15,432 nucleotides of DNA, from NCBI GenBank assembly GCA_031400455.1, contig JANNPX010000026.1:1-15432 (forward strand). Direction: 5' to 3'. The notes under the pieces were generated by a model, which saw only the letters and a program-made list of their open reading frames with translations, was not told the DNA's origin and searched no databases. This DNA comes from JANXYW01 sp031400455 (lineage in GTDB: Bacteria > Chloroflexota > Dehalococcoidia > DSTF01 > JACRBR01). This document shows, one piece after another, positions 1 to 6,367 of the stretch. The first letter of the stretch is position 1, and the number at the start of each line of letters is the position of its first letter. Both the position numbers and the translations under genes were made by a program.

Positions 1-934
1 TTTGCCTTGCACGCCTGCCCCCCACCTTCTCTCGGTGGTGGCGGTTGTGGTGGACGGGGCCGCCGGGGCCCCCCGCGCCCCGCCCGCCCCCGGCCGTGGC
101 GGGATCGAGCGAGGTGAAACGGAACGCCTCGCGCGTCGGATCGTACGGCGACTCCGACGAGACCGCCTGCAGCTCGTCGCCGAAGATCTCGAGGCGGCTG
201 CGGTTGTCCTGTGCGTTGACGGTGACGATGATCTGGCCGATGGCGCCGCTGCGGAAACGAACCGTAGCAGCGCAGGTGTCCTCGACGTCGATGGGGAGCT
301 TCACCGTCGCGGCATCGGCGAACAGCGACTCGGGTTCGCCCATGAGCCATGCGAGCATGTCAATGCTGTGAATGCCGTGACCCATCGAGACGCCGCCCGC
401 CTCCTTCTCCCACGTGCCGCGCCACCAGACGTCGTAGTACGCCTGCGATCGTTGCCAGAGCGTTTCGGACAGCCCGAAGCGCAGCGCGCCGAAGCGCCCG
501 GCATCGAGCAGCGTCTTCACCTGGCGAGCGCCCTGGCCGACGCGGTGCTGGAAGACGCCGGAGAAGATCGCGCCGCCGCTGTCATGCTCAGCTGCTGCGA
601 TGGCATCGAGGCCGGCGAGCGTCGGTGATACCGGCTTCTCGCACAGCACATGCTTGCCGGCTCGCAGCGCACCGACGCTCTGCTCGACGTGCAGGAACGG
701 CGGCGTACAGATGCTCACCGCGTCGACGGCAGGATCGGCGAGTAGATCCTCGACGCTGGTGTACGTGCGTTCGATCTCGTACGTCGCAGCCTGCGCCGTC
801 GCGCGCGCCTCGTCCACGTCGGCGATCGCGACGACACGCGCCTGGTCGCGATTGGCGCGGCTGCGGTAGGCGAGCAGATGGCTGTGGGCGATATCACCCG
901 CGCCAATGATGCCGATGCCGAGTCGATCTGCCAT
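1..934 (-). CDS. Gfo/Idh/MocA family NAD(P)-dependent oxidoreductase, 3' end cut by window edge
   Basis: Reading from the ATG at 934 gives 311 codons open to the left edge, with no stop. The N-terminus is a Rossmann fold (residues 4-16, glycines 8, 11 and 13), followed by the family motif CEKP at 98-101, where the lysine is usually catalytic. GHGIHSIDML (185-194) is the C-terminal domain motif with His189 and Asp192. The family oxidises or reduces sugars, inositols and related polyols using NAD(P) in the cytoplasm; the substrate here is unknown. No Shine-Dalgarno precedes the ATG; instead a TATAAC box lies 8 nt upstream. The last 30 or so visible residues are Gly/His/Arg-rich and do not resemble the family, so a sequence error or an unusual loop near the edge is possible. 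About 30-80 residues are probably missing. The gene follows the lyase by 32 bp. Confidence 0.9.
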   Translation of the reverse strand, partial: MADRLGIGIIGAGDIAHSHLLAYRSRANRDQARVVAIADVDEARATAQAATYEIERTYTSVEDLLADPAVDAVSICTPPFLHVEQSVGALRAGKHVLCEKPVSPTLAGLDAIAAAEHDSGGAIFSGVFQHRVGQGARQVKTLLDAGRFGALRFGLSETLWQRSQAYYDVWWRGTWEKEAGGVSMGHGIHSIDMLAWLMGEPESLFADAATVKLPIDVEDTCAATVRFRSGAIGQIIVTVNAQDNRSRLEIFGDELQAVSSESPYDPTREAFRFTSLDPATAGGGRGAGGPGGPVHHNRHHREKVGGRRARQ

Positions 935-940
935 GTGGGA

Positions 941-971
941 AGGTTATAGGTTGTGGGTTGTAGGTTCTAGG
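941..971. repeat. 7-bp tandem repeat (AGGTTNT), about 4.4 copies
   Basis: The units read AGGTTAT, AGGTTGT, GGGTTGT, AGGTTCT, AGG with an exact 7-bp period. The array fills nearly all of the 32-bp gap between two minus-strand genes. It contains the stop codon (967-969) of the upstream lyase and a TATAAC hexamer that could be the -10 box of the oxidoreductase. Confidence 0.8.
943..948 (-). promoter_or_regulatory. Candidate -10 box for the Gfo/Idh/MocA gene
   Basis: On the minus strand TATAAC lies 8 nt before the ATG at 934. There is no Shine-Dalgarno between them, which suits a leaderless or near-leaderless transcript. No clear -35 was found. Confidence 0.4.
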
Positions 972-1926
972 CGCGGGAGGACGAGGGTGCGCGTGTTCCG
1001 TCGGCGAGCGTCACGGTGGCGAGCACCTTCGACACGGCGGCGCATTCGCCGTCGTTGAGATCGAGGAGGGGTGGGCGCATGTGGGCGTTGGGGATGACGC
1101 CCATCTGGCGGAGGGCCTCCTTGAGGCGAGCACGGTAGTTGCGTACAGGTGGCGCGAAGAGCGCATCGGCCAACGGACGAACGGCCGCTTCGTTGATGCG
1201 GGATGCGGACTCGACATCTCCGGCGGCGAGCAGGCGGAACATCTCGATCTGCTCGGCGATGGCGATCGTGCCGAAGCCGATGCGCGCTCCCTCGCCGCCG
1301 AGCACGAACGACTCGAGAATGAAGTTGTCGTTGCCGGTGAGCAGCGTGATGCGACGCGGCGCTTCGTCCAGGATGCGGCGCGTCTCGACGAAGCGCACGG
1401 CGTCGAACGACGCTTCCTTGATCGCGATGACCGTCGGAATCTCGATCAGGCGCAGAAGCGTCTCGCGCGAGAACAGTACTCCGGCGAGCGCGGGCTGGAG
1501 TTGGAAGAGCACCATCGGTAGCGGCACGGCGTCGGCGATGGCGCGATGGTATTCGTACGGGATGTCGGGCGGGAGCCCTTCGCCGACGAACGCCGGGATC
1601 GGAAAGATGACGAGACCGCTCGCGCCGGCTGCCTGCGCATCGTGCGCGAGTTCGATCGCCTCGGACGTGTAGCGCGCGCTGATGCCGGCCAGCAGTGGCA
1701 GTCGACCCGCCACCTCGTCGGCGTAGATGCGCAGGACGTCGCGGCGTTCTTCGCGCGAGAGGTGCGGGCCTTCGCCGGTGTCCATGTTGACGGCAAGCGC
1801 GGCGAGGCCCTCGAAAGAGAGCAGCCAGCGGATGTAGGCGCGCAGGGCAGGCTCATCGATCTGCGCGCCGGCTGTGAGCGGCAAGAGCGTCGCCGGGATG
1901 AGGCCACGGAGGTTCAGTTCGGTCAT
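967..1926 (-). CDS. Dihydrodipicolinate synthase/N-acetylneuraminate lyase superfamily protein (Tyr-less)
   Basis: 319 residues, the usual size for this TIM-barrel class I aldolase family. Lys170 in IAIKEAS is the Schiff-base lysine, and DTGE (49-52) matches the substrate carboxylate loop (TTGE in DapA). The segment that normally reads YNVPxRTG is FQLQPALAG (141-149), so the proton-relay tyrosine of DapA and NanA is a phenylalanine. The chemistry may therefore differ from DapA: a Schiff-base aldolase, lyase or dehydratase acting on a 2-oxo acid, which is inference. The open frame extends further upstream, but homology begins at the ATG at 1926; the adjacent in-frame GTG at 1929 is an alternative start. 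A TATACT box lies 8 nt before the ATG and there is no Shine-Dalgarno. It lies 103 bp after the flavin oxidoreductase and 32 bp before the Gfo/Idh/MocA gene, a pairing common in sugar-acid catabolic clusters. Confidence 0.88.
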   Translation of the reverse strand: MTELNLRGLIPATLLPLTAGAQIDEPALRAYIRWLLSFEGLAALAVNMDTGEGPHLSREERRDVLRIYADEVAGRLPLLAGISARYTSEAIELAHDAQAAGASGLVIFPIPAFVGEGLPPDIPYEYHRAIADAVPLPMVLFQLQPALAGVLFSRETLLRLIEIPTVIAIKEASFDAVRFVETRRILDEAPRRITLLTGNDNFILESFVLGGEGARIGFGTIAIAEQIEMFRLLAAGDVESASRINEAAVRPLADALFAPPVRNYRARLKEALRQMGVIPNAHMRPPLLDLNDGECAAVSKVLATVTLADGTRAPSSSRA

Positions 1927-1934
1927 CACGGACA

Positions 1935-1940
1935 AGTATA
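1935..1940 (-). promoter_or_regulatory. Candidate -10 box for the DHDPS-like gene
   Basis: On the minus strand TATACT is followed by 5 nt and then GTG-ATG. The spacing fits transcription starting at or next to the start codon. No Shine-Dalgarno is present. Confidence 0.45.
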
Positions 1941-1945
1941 CGGTG

Positions 1946-1989
1946 CCCTCACCCGGCCTTCGGCCACCCTCTCCCTCAGGGGGAGAGGG
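1946..1989. repeat. Dispersed palindromic repeat with two short hairpins
   Basis: Two nested inverted repeats: GGCC-TTC-GGCC (1955-1965) and CCCTCTCCC/GGGAGAGGG (1967-1975 with 1981-1989, 5-nt loop). It lies between the flavin oxidoreductase stop (2030) and the lyase start (1926). The motif resembles a palindromic repeat that I recall from the intergenic regions of many GC-rich bacteria. On the minus strand it could act as a weak terminator for the upstream gene, but there is no T run. Confidence 0.7.
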
Positions 1990-2029
1990 ACGGCATCGAT
2001 CAGTGTGCTGAACACGTCGTGTGGCTCGG

Positions 2030-3421
2030 TCAGCGCCAGCCTTCGGTGTGTTTGGCCTCCTTGAACGCGACGGCGTACTGACGGTCACGAGGGACGCAGC
2101 CCGTTGCGTACTGGCCAAGGTCGTTGTGTTTGGCGCGCATGAGGGCGGTGCAGTAGCTGACGCCGATGCACGACTTGTCGCGCTCCATAGCGCCGTGTTC
2201 GAGCGCGTCGGCGGCGAAGTCTGGATAGGCGAGCGCGCCACGGCCGAGGCCGACCATCGTGACGTTGCCGGAAGCGATGCTCGCCTCCGCGACATTGAGG
2301 GCGAAGTGGCGCAGCCAGGAGTAGCCGGTGCCGATGACCGGCAGATCGGGGTGCGCGTGCTGCACGGCCGCCGTCAGGCGCAGGTGGCGCTCAACGCCGG
2401 CGAGCGGGTGCTCGGGCGGGATGTAGCCGTCGATCGGTGGCTTGTCGAACGGGCGGCCGATGTGTGAGTTGTAGTACGGGCTGCCCATCGTGACGTTGAC
2501 GATTGCCAGTCCGAGGTCGCGCAGCTCGCCGATAAGGCGCAGCGGCTCGACGAGATCGGCGCGCGACGGATCGGCCCCGTCTGTGCCCCATGCGTCGAGA
2601 TACGGGCTGCTGACCTCGGTCGGCGCACCGATGCCGTCGCCCCCGGCGCGATGCGGTACGCCGTCGTAGACGTTCATGCGCGTCGCGAGGATCAGTGAAT
2701 CGCCGACGCGGGCGCGCACCTTCGCGAAGACGTTGCGGACGAAGCGCGTGCGGCCATCGAAGTCGCCGCCGTAGCGGCCTTCGCGCGTGCGGGAGCCGAG
2801 CAGTTCGTTGAGCAGGTAGGTGTGGCACTGCTTGATGTCGACGAAGTCGAAGCCGATATCGCGTGCGAGCGCCGCTGCGTCGACGAAGTGATCTTCGAGT
2901 TGCTCCAACTCGTCATCCGTGATCAGATCGTCCGACGTGCGCACAGCATCGATCGCCGATCCATGCTGAGCGATGATCGGGCCGGCATGCGACCAGCGGC
3001 CGGAGTGGGTGAGTTGCAGACCGACGAGGAAGCCGTCATCGGTGCCGAAGCGTTCGCGGCGGGCGGCGCTCGTCTCATCGAGCAAACGCTTGAGCGCCGG
3101 CGCGGTGTGCGGCGAGATGAGGAGTTGGCGCGGATTGGCGCGTGCCTCCGGGACGACGGCGGTCGCCTCGCCCCAGAGCAGCGCCGCGCCGCCCTGCGCG
3201 AAACGTCGCCAGCGGCGGAACGTCAGTTCGCCGGGGGTGCCGTCGAGGTTGCCGTCGCAGCCCTCCATGGGGTGGACGGCCATGCGATTCGACACCGTGC
3301 GCGTCCCGATGCGAACTGGGTCGGCGATGCGCGTGAGATCGTCTGAGACGCCGATGCTGTGGCTGCGTTCGGCGATGTCGGCGCGGAGTTCGTCGAGCGT
3401 GCGGTATCGAAAGTGCGCCAT
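2030..3421 (-). CDS. NADH:flavin oxidoreductase, Old Yellow Enzyme / 2,4-dienoyl-CoA reductase-like FMN domain
   Basis: 463 residues covering one TIM-barrel FMN domain, without the C-terminal FAD/NAD domains of full-length FadH-type enzymes. Recognisable family blocks are the N-terminal SNRMAVHPMEG (44-54), DIKQCHTYLLNELL (195-208), REGRYGGDFDGRTRFV (203-218, offset a few residues) and the phosphate-binding VGLGRGALAYP near 390-400. At the usual HxxH substrate pair the first histidine is Lys197 and the second is His200. The C-terminal segment that in dienoyl-CoA reductases holds a 4Fe-4S cluster keeps only Cys418, Cys424 and Cys442, with non-standard spacing. The family reduces activated C=C bonds or demethylates/oxidises amines using FMN. 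The ATG at 3421 has no Shine-Dalgarno but has an extended -10 box 6 nt upstream. The precise substrate is not recognisable. Confidence 0.9.
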   Translation of the reverse strand: MAHFRYRTLDELRADIAERSHSIGVSDDLTRIADPVRIGTRTVSNRMAVHPMEGCDGNLDGTPGELTFRRWRRFAQGGAALLWGEATAVVPEARANPRQLLISPHTAPALKRLLDETSAARRERFGTDDGFLVGLQLTHSGRWSHAGPIIAQHGSAIDAVRTSDDLITDDELEQLEDHFVDAAALARDIGFDFVDIKQCHTYLLNELLGSRTREGRYGGDFDGRTRFVRNVFAKVRARVGDSLILATRMNVYDGVPHRAGGDGIGAPTEVSSPYLDAWGTDGADPSRADLVEPLRLIGELRDLGLAIVNVTMGSPYYNSHIGRPFDKPPIDGYIPPEHPLAGVERHLRLTAAVQHAHPDLPVIGTGYSWLRHFALNVAEASIASGNVTMVGLGRGALAYPDFAADALEHGAMERDKSCIGVSYCTALMRAKHNDLGQYATGCVPRDRQYAVAFKEAKHTEGWR

Positions 3422-3427
3422 GGGGGT

Positions 3428-3436
3428 AGGGTATCA
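3428..3436 (-). promoter_or_regulatory. Candidate extended -10 box for the flavin oxidoreductase
   Basis: On the minus strand TGA-TACCCT (extended TGn followed by TANNNT) ends 6 nt before the ATG at 3421. The 6-nt spacer is ACCCCC, so there is no Shine-Dalgarno, which suggests a leaderless start. Confidence 0.4.
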
Positions 3437-3454
3437 GCGTCTCGCGCGAGACGC
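3437..3454. promoter_or_regulatory. Perfect 18-bp palindrome, candidate operator
   Basis: GCGTCTCGCGCGAGACGC is fully self-complementary and directly abuts the extended -10 box of the flavin oxidoreductase, where a bound repressor would block polymerase. The motif is GC-rich, so chance is not excluded. The cognate regulator is unknown. Confidence 0.4.
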
Positions 3455-3495
3455 GTCCGAATGCGGTTCGAGACGCTGTCGCGCTGAGCGGGCGC

Positions 3496-3582
3496 TGTCA
3501 TGCTGAGCGTAGCGAAGCATCTTGCTCGGGTTGGTGCATCGGTGCTGGCCCGGGAAGATCCTTCGCGTTGCTCAGGCTGACA
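3496..3582. repeat. 87-bp hairpin-forming dispersed repeat, copy 1
   Basis: It begins TGTCATGCTGAGCGTAGCGA and ends with the imperfect inverse complement ending CTCAGGCTGACA, giving arms of about 28 bp. It is identical to copy 2 over the first 40 bp and at 80 of 87 positions overall. It resembles a MITE- or REP-like dispersed element (TGTCATCCTGAGCG type) that I recall from Chloroflexota, Acidobacteriota and other GC-rich genomes. It has no coding capacity. Confidence 0.8.
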
Positions 3583-3624
3583 GGGGCTCCGGTCCGGGGA
3601 CACGGGCGAGGGTCGCGCCGCGGT

Positions 3625-3711
3625 TGTCATGCTGAGCGTAGCGAAGCATCTTGCTCGGGTTGGTACTTCCGGGCTGGCCGGGGAAGATCCTTCGCCTTGC
3701 TCAGGATGACA
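3625..3711. repeat. 87-bp hairpin-forming dispersed repeat, copy 2
   Basis: Same orientation and length as copy 1, starting 129 bp after it. The terminal 28-bp arms match as an inverted repeat at 23 positions. The seven differences from copy 1 all fall in the second half, mainly in the central loop and right arm. Confidence 0.8.
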
Positions 3712-3759
3712 GCGAACGACGACTCGGCTAGTGAACCAAGTAGCGTGCGCAGTCGCCGT

Positions 3760-3779
3760 GGGCACGCCACGGCGTGCCC
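3760..3779. repeat. GGGCACGC...GCGTGCCC hairpin downstream of the acyl-CoA dehydrogenase
   Basis: GGGCACGC-CACG-GCGTGCCC: 8-bp arms with a 4-nt loop, about 30 nt beyond the dehydrogenase stop in the direction of transcription. It could end or stabilise that transcript, but there is no T run. The motif also resembles a dispersed repeat of GC-rich genomes. Confidence 0.6.
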
Positions 3780-3808
3780 CTACCTCTTGCGACGAGCGGC
3801 GCGATCGG

Positions 3809-5035
3809 TTAGATCAGGTCGCCGCCGGCGGCGGAGGCGGTGGTGCCGAACTCCTTGTACGCCTTGATGACGTTGCGACCGACCGTCCAGCGGTGCACTT
3901 CGTCCGGGCCGTCCACCAGGCGCTGCGACCGGATGCTGGTGTACCAGCGGGCGAGCGGGGTGTCTTCGCTGTAGCCCAGCGCGCCGTGAAGCTGGATCGC
4001 GGTGTCGACGACCTTGTGCACCATGTGCGCGAGGAACACCTTGGCGATCGAGTTCTCCTGCCGCAAGTCGAGGCCCTTCTCCGCCTTGTAAGCGATGTGC
4101 AGCAGCATCAGGCGCGCCATGTACAACTCGCTGGCGCAGTCGGCCAGCATCCACTGCACGCCCTGGCGCTCCGATAGCGGCTTGCCGAAGGTCGAGCGTT
4201 CCGTGACGCGCGCGGTCGCCATATCGAGCGCGCGCTGCGCCATCGCGATGTTGTGCATGCCGTGGCGCAGGCGGCCGTAGGCGAGGCGGTGCTGCCCCAT
4301 GTTGAAGCCCTGGCCCTCGCCGCCCACGATGTTTTCGTTCGGCACGATCAGATCCTTGATCTTGATCTCCGCGTGGCCGCCACCGAGGATCTCGCCGAGG
4401 CGGCTTTCGCCGGCCATCGTCTTGATGTTGCGCACGATTTCGTAGCCCGGGTTCGGCAGTTCGACGAGGAACGTGCTGAACTGCTGGTGGCGCGGCGCAT
4501 CAGGGCTCGTCTTCGCCATCACCATCGCGATATCGGCGACGGAGGCGCCGCTGCTGAACCACTTCTCGCCGTTGATCACCCAGTTGTCGCCGTCGCGGAC
4601 GGCGCGCGTCTGCATGCCGGTCGCGTCGGCACCCGCTGCCTTCTCGGTCATCGAGTAGCAGATGCGCTTCTCGCCGTTGAGAAGCGGCTTGAGATATTTC
4701 TCTTTCTGGAACGGCGTGCCGTGCACGAGCAGCGTCAGCATCGTCGCGTCGTCGGGGCCCTGCGTGTTCATCGCCAACGCGCCGAGGTAGCTCTCGCCCA
4801 GTTCCATCTGGACGAGCGCGTTCGCGAGCGGGCCGAGGCCCATGCCGCCGTGCTCGACGGGAATGAACGGGCACCACAGGCCCTGCGACCGGGCCTTCGT
4901 CCGAAGCTCGCCGAGCACTTCCTTATAAGGGCGCTGCTCAAGCTGCTTCTCCGCCGGGATGCACTCATCGTGGACGAACTTGCGGACGCGCTCGCGGACC
5001 GCCTTTGCGTCTTCCGGGATCTCGAAGTCGATCAT
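3809..5035 (-). CDS. Acyl-CoA dehydrogenase, ACAD10/ACAD11-like (Asp catalytic position)
   Basis: 408 residues, the full family length. The N-terminal helical domain is followed by the FAD-binding blocks CYSMTEKAAGADATG (126-140) and NGEKWFSSGA (155-164), then the C-terminal helical domain with RSTFGKPLSERQ (280-291) and the QLHGALGYSEDTPLAR signature (348-363). The catalytic-base region reads VDGPDEVHR (374-382): Asp375 aligns with Glu376 of MCAD, and DGPDEVH is characteristic of the ACAD10/11 group. The enzyme should take electrons from an acyl-CoA via FAD, or act on a phosphorylated 4-hydroxyacyl-CoA as ACAD11 and LvaC do; the substrate is inferred. The ATG is well supported by GGAGGA about 7 nt upstream. 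It lies 33 bp after the SDR gene, so the two are probably co-transcribed. Confidence 0.93.
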   Translation of the reverse strand: MIDFEIPEDAKAVRERVRKFVHDECIPAEKQLEQRPYKEVLGELRTKARSQGLWCPFIPVEHGGMGLGPLANALVQMELGESYLGALAMNTQGPDDATMLTLLVHGTPFQKEKYLKPLLNGEKRICYSMTEKAAGADATGMQTRAVRDGDNWVINGEKWFSSGASVADIAMVMAKTSPDAPRHQQFSTFLVELPNPGYEIVRNIKTMAGESRLGEILGGGHAEIKIKDLIVPNENIVGGEGQGFNMGQHRLAYGRLRHGMHNIAMAQRALDMATARVTERSTFGKPLSERQGVQWMLADCASELYMARLMLLHIAYKAEKGLDLRQENSIAKVFLAHMVHKVVDTAIQLHGALGYSEDTPLARWYTSIRSQRLVDGPDEVHRWTVGRNVIKAYKEFGTTASAAGGDLI

Positions 5036-5068
5036 GCTGCTTCCTCCATATGCCGCGTTCCCGCGGAG

Positions 5069-5833
5069 CTAGCCTGTTGTGCCACCTGAGACGACAAGCT
5101 GCGAGCCCGTCGTGAAACTCGATGCATCCGACGCGAAGTACAGCGCGGCGCCGACGATCTCTTCCGCCTCGCCTCCGCGTCTCAAGAGGATACTGCGCGA
5201 GGCCTGCTGCTTGAAGGCTTCCATATCCCACGCCTTCGAGATGTCTGTGAGGAACGGTCCGGGCACGATGCAGTTGACGCGCACCTTGGGTGCGAACGCT
5301 CGCGCGAAGCCGACGGTCATGTTGTTGATGCCGGCCTTGGCCGCGCCGTACGGGATCGTGTTCGCGCTCGGACTCTGCGATGCCGTGCTCGAAACGAAGA
5401 TAATCGAGCCGCCATCGCCCTGCGCCATGCGCGTGCCGACGATGGAGCTGAGGCGAAACGGGCCTTTCAGGTTCACATCGAGCACTTTGTCGTAGAGCGC
5501 CTCGGTGACGTTGCTGACGTGATCGTAGATGGGCGAAAGGCCGGCGTTGTTCACGAGCACGTCGATCTTCCCGAAGTGCGCGTACGCCGTCTCCGCAAGG
5601 CGATCGAGCTGATCCCATTCGCCGACGTGGCAAGCTACTGCGAGTGCGTCGCGGCCGGTGCTGGCACGGATCTCGGCGGCCAACTCTTCGCAGTTGTCGA
5701 GTTTGCGGCTGGCGATGACGACATCGGCTCCCGCGGCGGCGAAGGCGCGCACCATCTCGCGCCCCAGCCCGCGGCTGCCGCCCGTGACCAGCGCCACCTT
5801 CCCGGATAGATCGAACATCTCAGCCGTGCCCAT
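5069..5833 (-). CDS. Short-chain dehydrogenase/reductase (classical SDR)
   Basis: 254 residues, typical of classical SDRs. The cofactor motif TGGSRGLG is at 17-24, NNAG at 95-98, the catalytic Ser at 149, and YxxxK as Tyr162/Lys166. The family oxidises alcohols or reduces ketones using NAD(H) or NADP(H); ASRK just after the second strand (about 41-44) has a basic residue that hints at NADP(H), but this is weak. The start at 5833 is taken as the longest reasonable frame; an ATG at 5818 (MFDLSGKVALVTGG) fits family length equally well, and neither has a good Shine-Dalgarno. With the acyl-CoA dehydrogenase 33 bp downstream, it would suit oxidation or reduction of a hydroxyacyl or alcohol intermediate. 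That assignment is inference. Confidence 0.92.
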   Translation of the reverse strand: MGTAEMFDLSGKVALVTGGSRGLGREMVRAFAAAGADVVIASRKLDNCEELAAEIRASTGRDALAVACHVGEWDQLDRLAETAYAHFGKIDVLVNNAGLSPIYDHVSNVTEALYDKVLDVNLKGPFRLSSIVGTRMAQGDGGSIIFVSSTASQSPSANTIPYGAAKAGINNMTVGFARAFAPKVRVNCIVPGPFLTDISKAWDMEAFKQQASRSILLRRGGEAEEIVGAALYFASDASSFTTGSQLVVSGGTTG

Positions 5834-5862
5834 ATCAGGTTCCCAACCGCACGCACCAACGA

Positions 5863-5879
5863 GCGCCTACATCAGGCGC
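5863..5879. promoter_or_regulatory. Short hairpin upstream of the SDR gene
   Basis: GCGCCT-acatc-AGGCGC, a 6-bp stem with a 5-nt loop, about 30 nt before the SDR start. It could be a leader hairpin or operator half-sites. GC content makes chance possible. Confidence 0.25.
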
Positions 5880-5925
5880 CGCGTCCCGCTGCACAGACGA
5901 TCGTGAGTATGGGGGATGGAGTGCT

Positions 5926-5940
5926 GAGCCGCTAAGGCTC
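5926..5940 (-). terminator. Weak hairpin directly after the HTH gene
   Basis: GAGCC-5 nt-GGCTC begins 3 nt beyond the HTH gene stop on the minus strand. The arms are only 5 bp and no T run follows, so it would be at best a weak terminator or a pause site before the SDR gene. Confidence 0.3.
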
Positions 5941-5943
5941 GCG

Positions 5944-6276
5944 TCAGGGCCCCTGGACCGGGTGCCGTTCCTGCTTTGAAGTCGGAGGTGTCGACGCGAT
6001 CGATCTCCGCTCTTCCCCGACGAGCTGATGGACGCGCTGGCGCGTGAGGCTGAAGTGCTCGGCCAGCCGCGACTGGTCGCCCGGCGCGAGAGCGCCGCGA
6101 TCGAGCAGGTACCGGATGATGGTACGCAGCTTCGCTATTCGCTCGCGATCCCGCTTCGCCACGACCTTCGCCTCCAAATGCTTCGACTCTGCGGCCCGAA
6201 TCTGCGCCACGAAAAAAAGGGGGCTCGGTATCCCGAACTCCCTTCGCTTCGGCGCTTTGGTGCTTGCATCCCGCAC
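5944..6276 (-). CDS. Small basic protein with a C-terminal helix-turn-helix
   Basis: 110 residues from a GTG start at 6276. Residues 28-60 are a charged helical region (AESKHLEAKVVAKRDRERIA and onward). Residues 64-90 contain SRLAEHFSLTRQRVHQLV, which looks like a helix-turn-helix of the sigma-70 region 4 or homeodomain-like type. The tail is rich in Ser, Pro and Lys. It is probably a DNA-binding regulator, but no named family is recognised. The start is uncertain: only a weak AGG precedes the GTG, and a second GTG 22 codons in could serve, after a stretch with a run of seven T. It is encoded upstream of the SDR gene (110-bp gap) and divergently from the GH94-like gene, so it could control either or both. 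Confidence 0.6.
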   Translation of the reverse strand: MRDASTKAPKRREFGIPSPLFFVAQIRAAESKHLEAKVVAKRDRERIAKLRTIIRYLLDRGALAPGDQSRLAEHFSLTRQRVHQLVGEERRSIASTPPTSKQERHPVQGP

Positions 6277-6355
6277 CGCGCCTGACCGTGTCTCTTGTTC
6301 CCGCTCAACCGAGCGGACGTCCCGCGAACCTGCCGCTACCGGGTGGGGTCGCAGT

Positions 6356-6367
6356 TGTTACGTTACA
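6356..6367. promoter_or_regulatory. Near-palindrome TGTTACGTTACA, candidate operator
   Basis: 10 of 12 positions are palindromic. It lies in the 181-bp divergent region between the HTH gene and the GH94-like gene and is AT-richer than its surroundings. A local regulator could bind here; this is speculative. Confidence 0.3.

Larger units (their letters stand above)
3422..3808. other. 387-bp intergenic region rich in repeats
   Basis: The largest non-coding stretch of the window. It holds, in order, the start region and palindrome of the flavin oxidoreductase, two 87-bp hairpin repeats, and a GGGCACGC palindrome downstream of the acyl-CoA dehydrogenase stop. No coding region on either strand looks real. 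Confidence 0.75.

Noticed and set aside
2..909. Open plus-strand frames opposite the Gfo/Idh/MocA gene (about 200 residues).
   Set aside because: They are Arg/Ala-rich antisense shadows typical of GC-rich DNA; the minus-strand frame has clear family motifs.
1927..2295. N-terminal extension of the DHDPS-like protein up to 2295.
   Set aside because: The extra residues are low-complexity, overlap the flavin oxidoreductase coding end and cross a palindromic repeat; homology begins at the ATG at 1926.
3496..3711. The two 87-bp repeats as a minimal CRISPR array.
   Set aside because: They form long hairpins with divergent loops, there are only two copies, and no cas gene is nearby.
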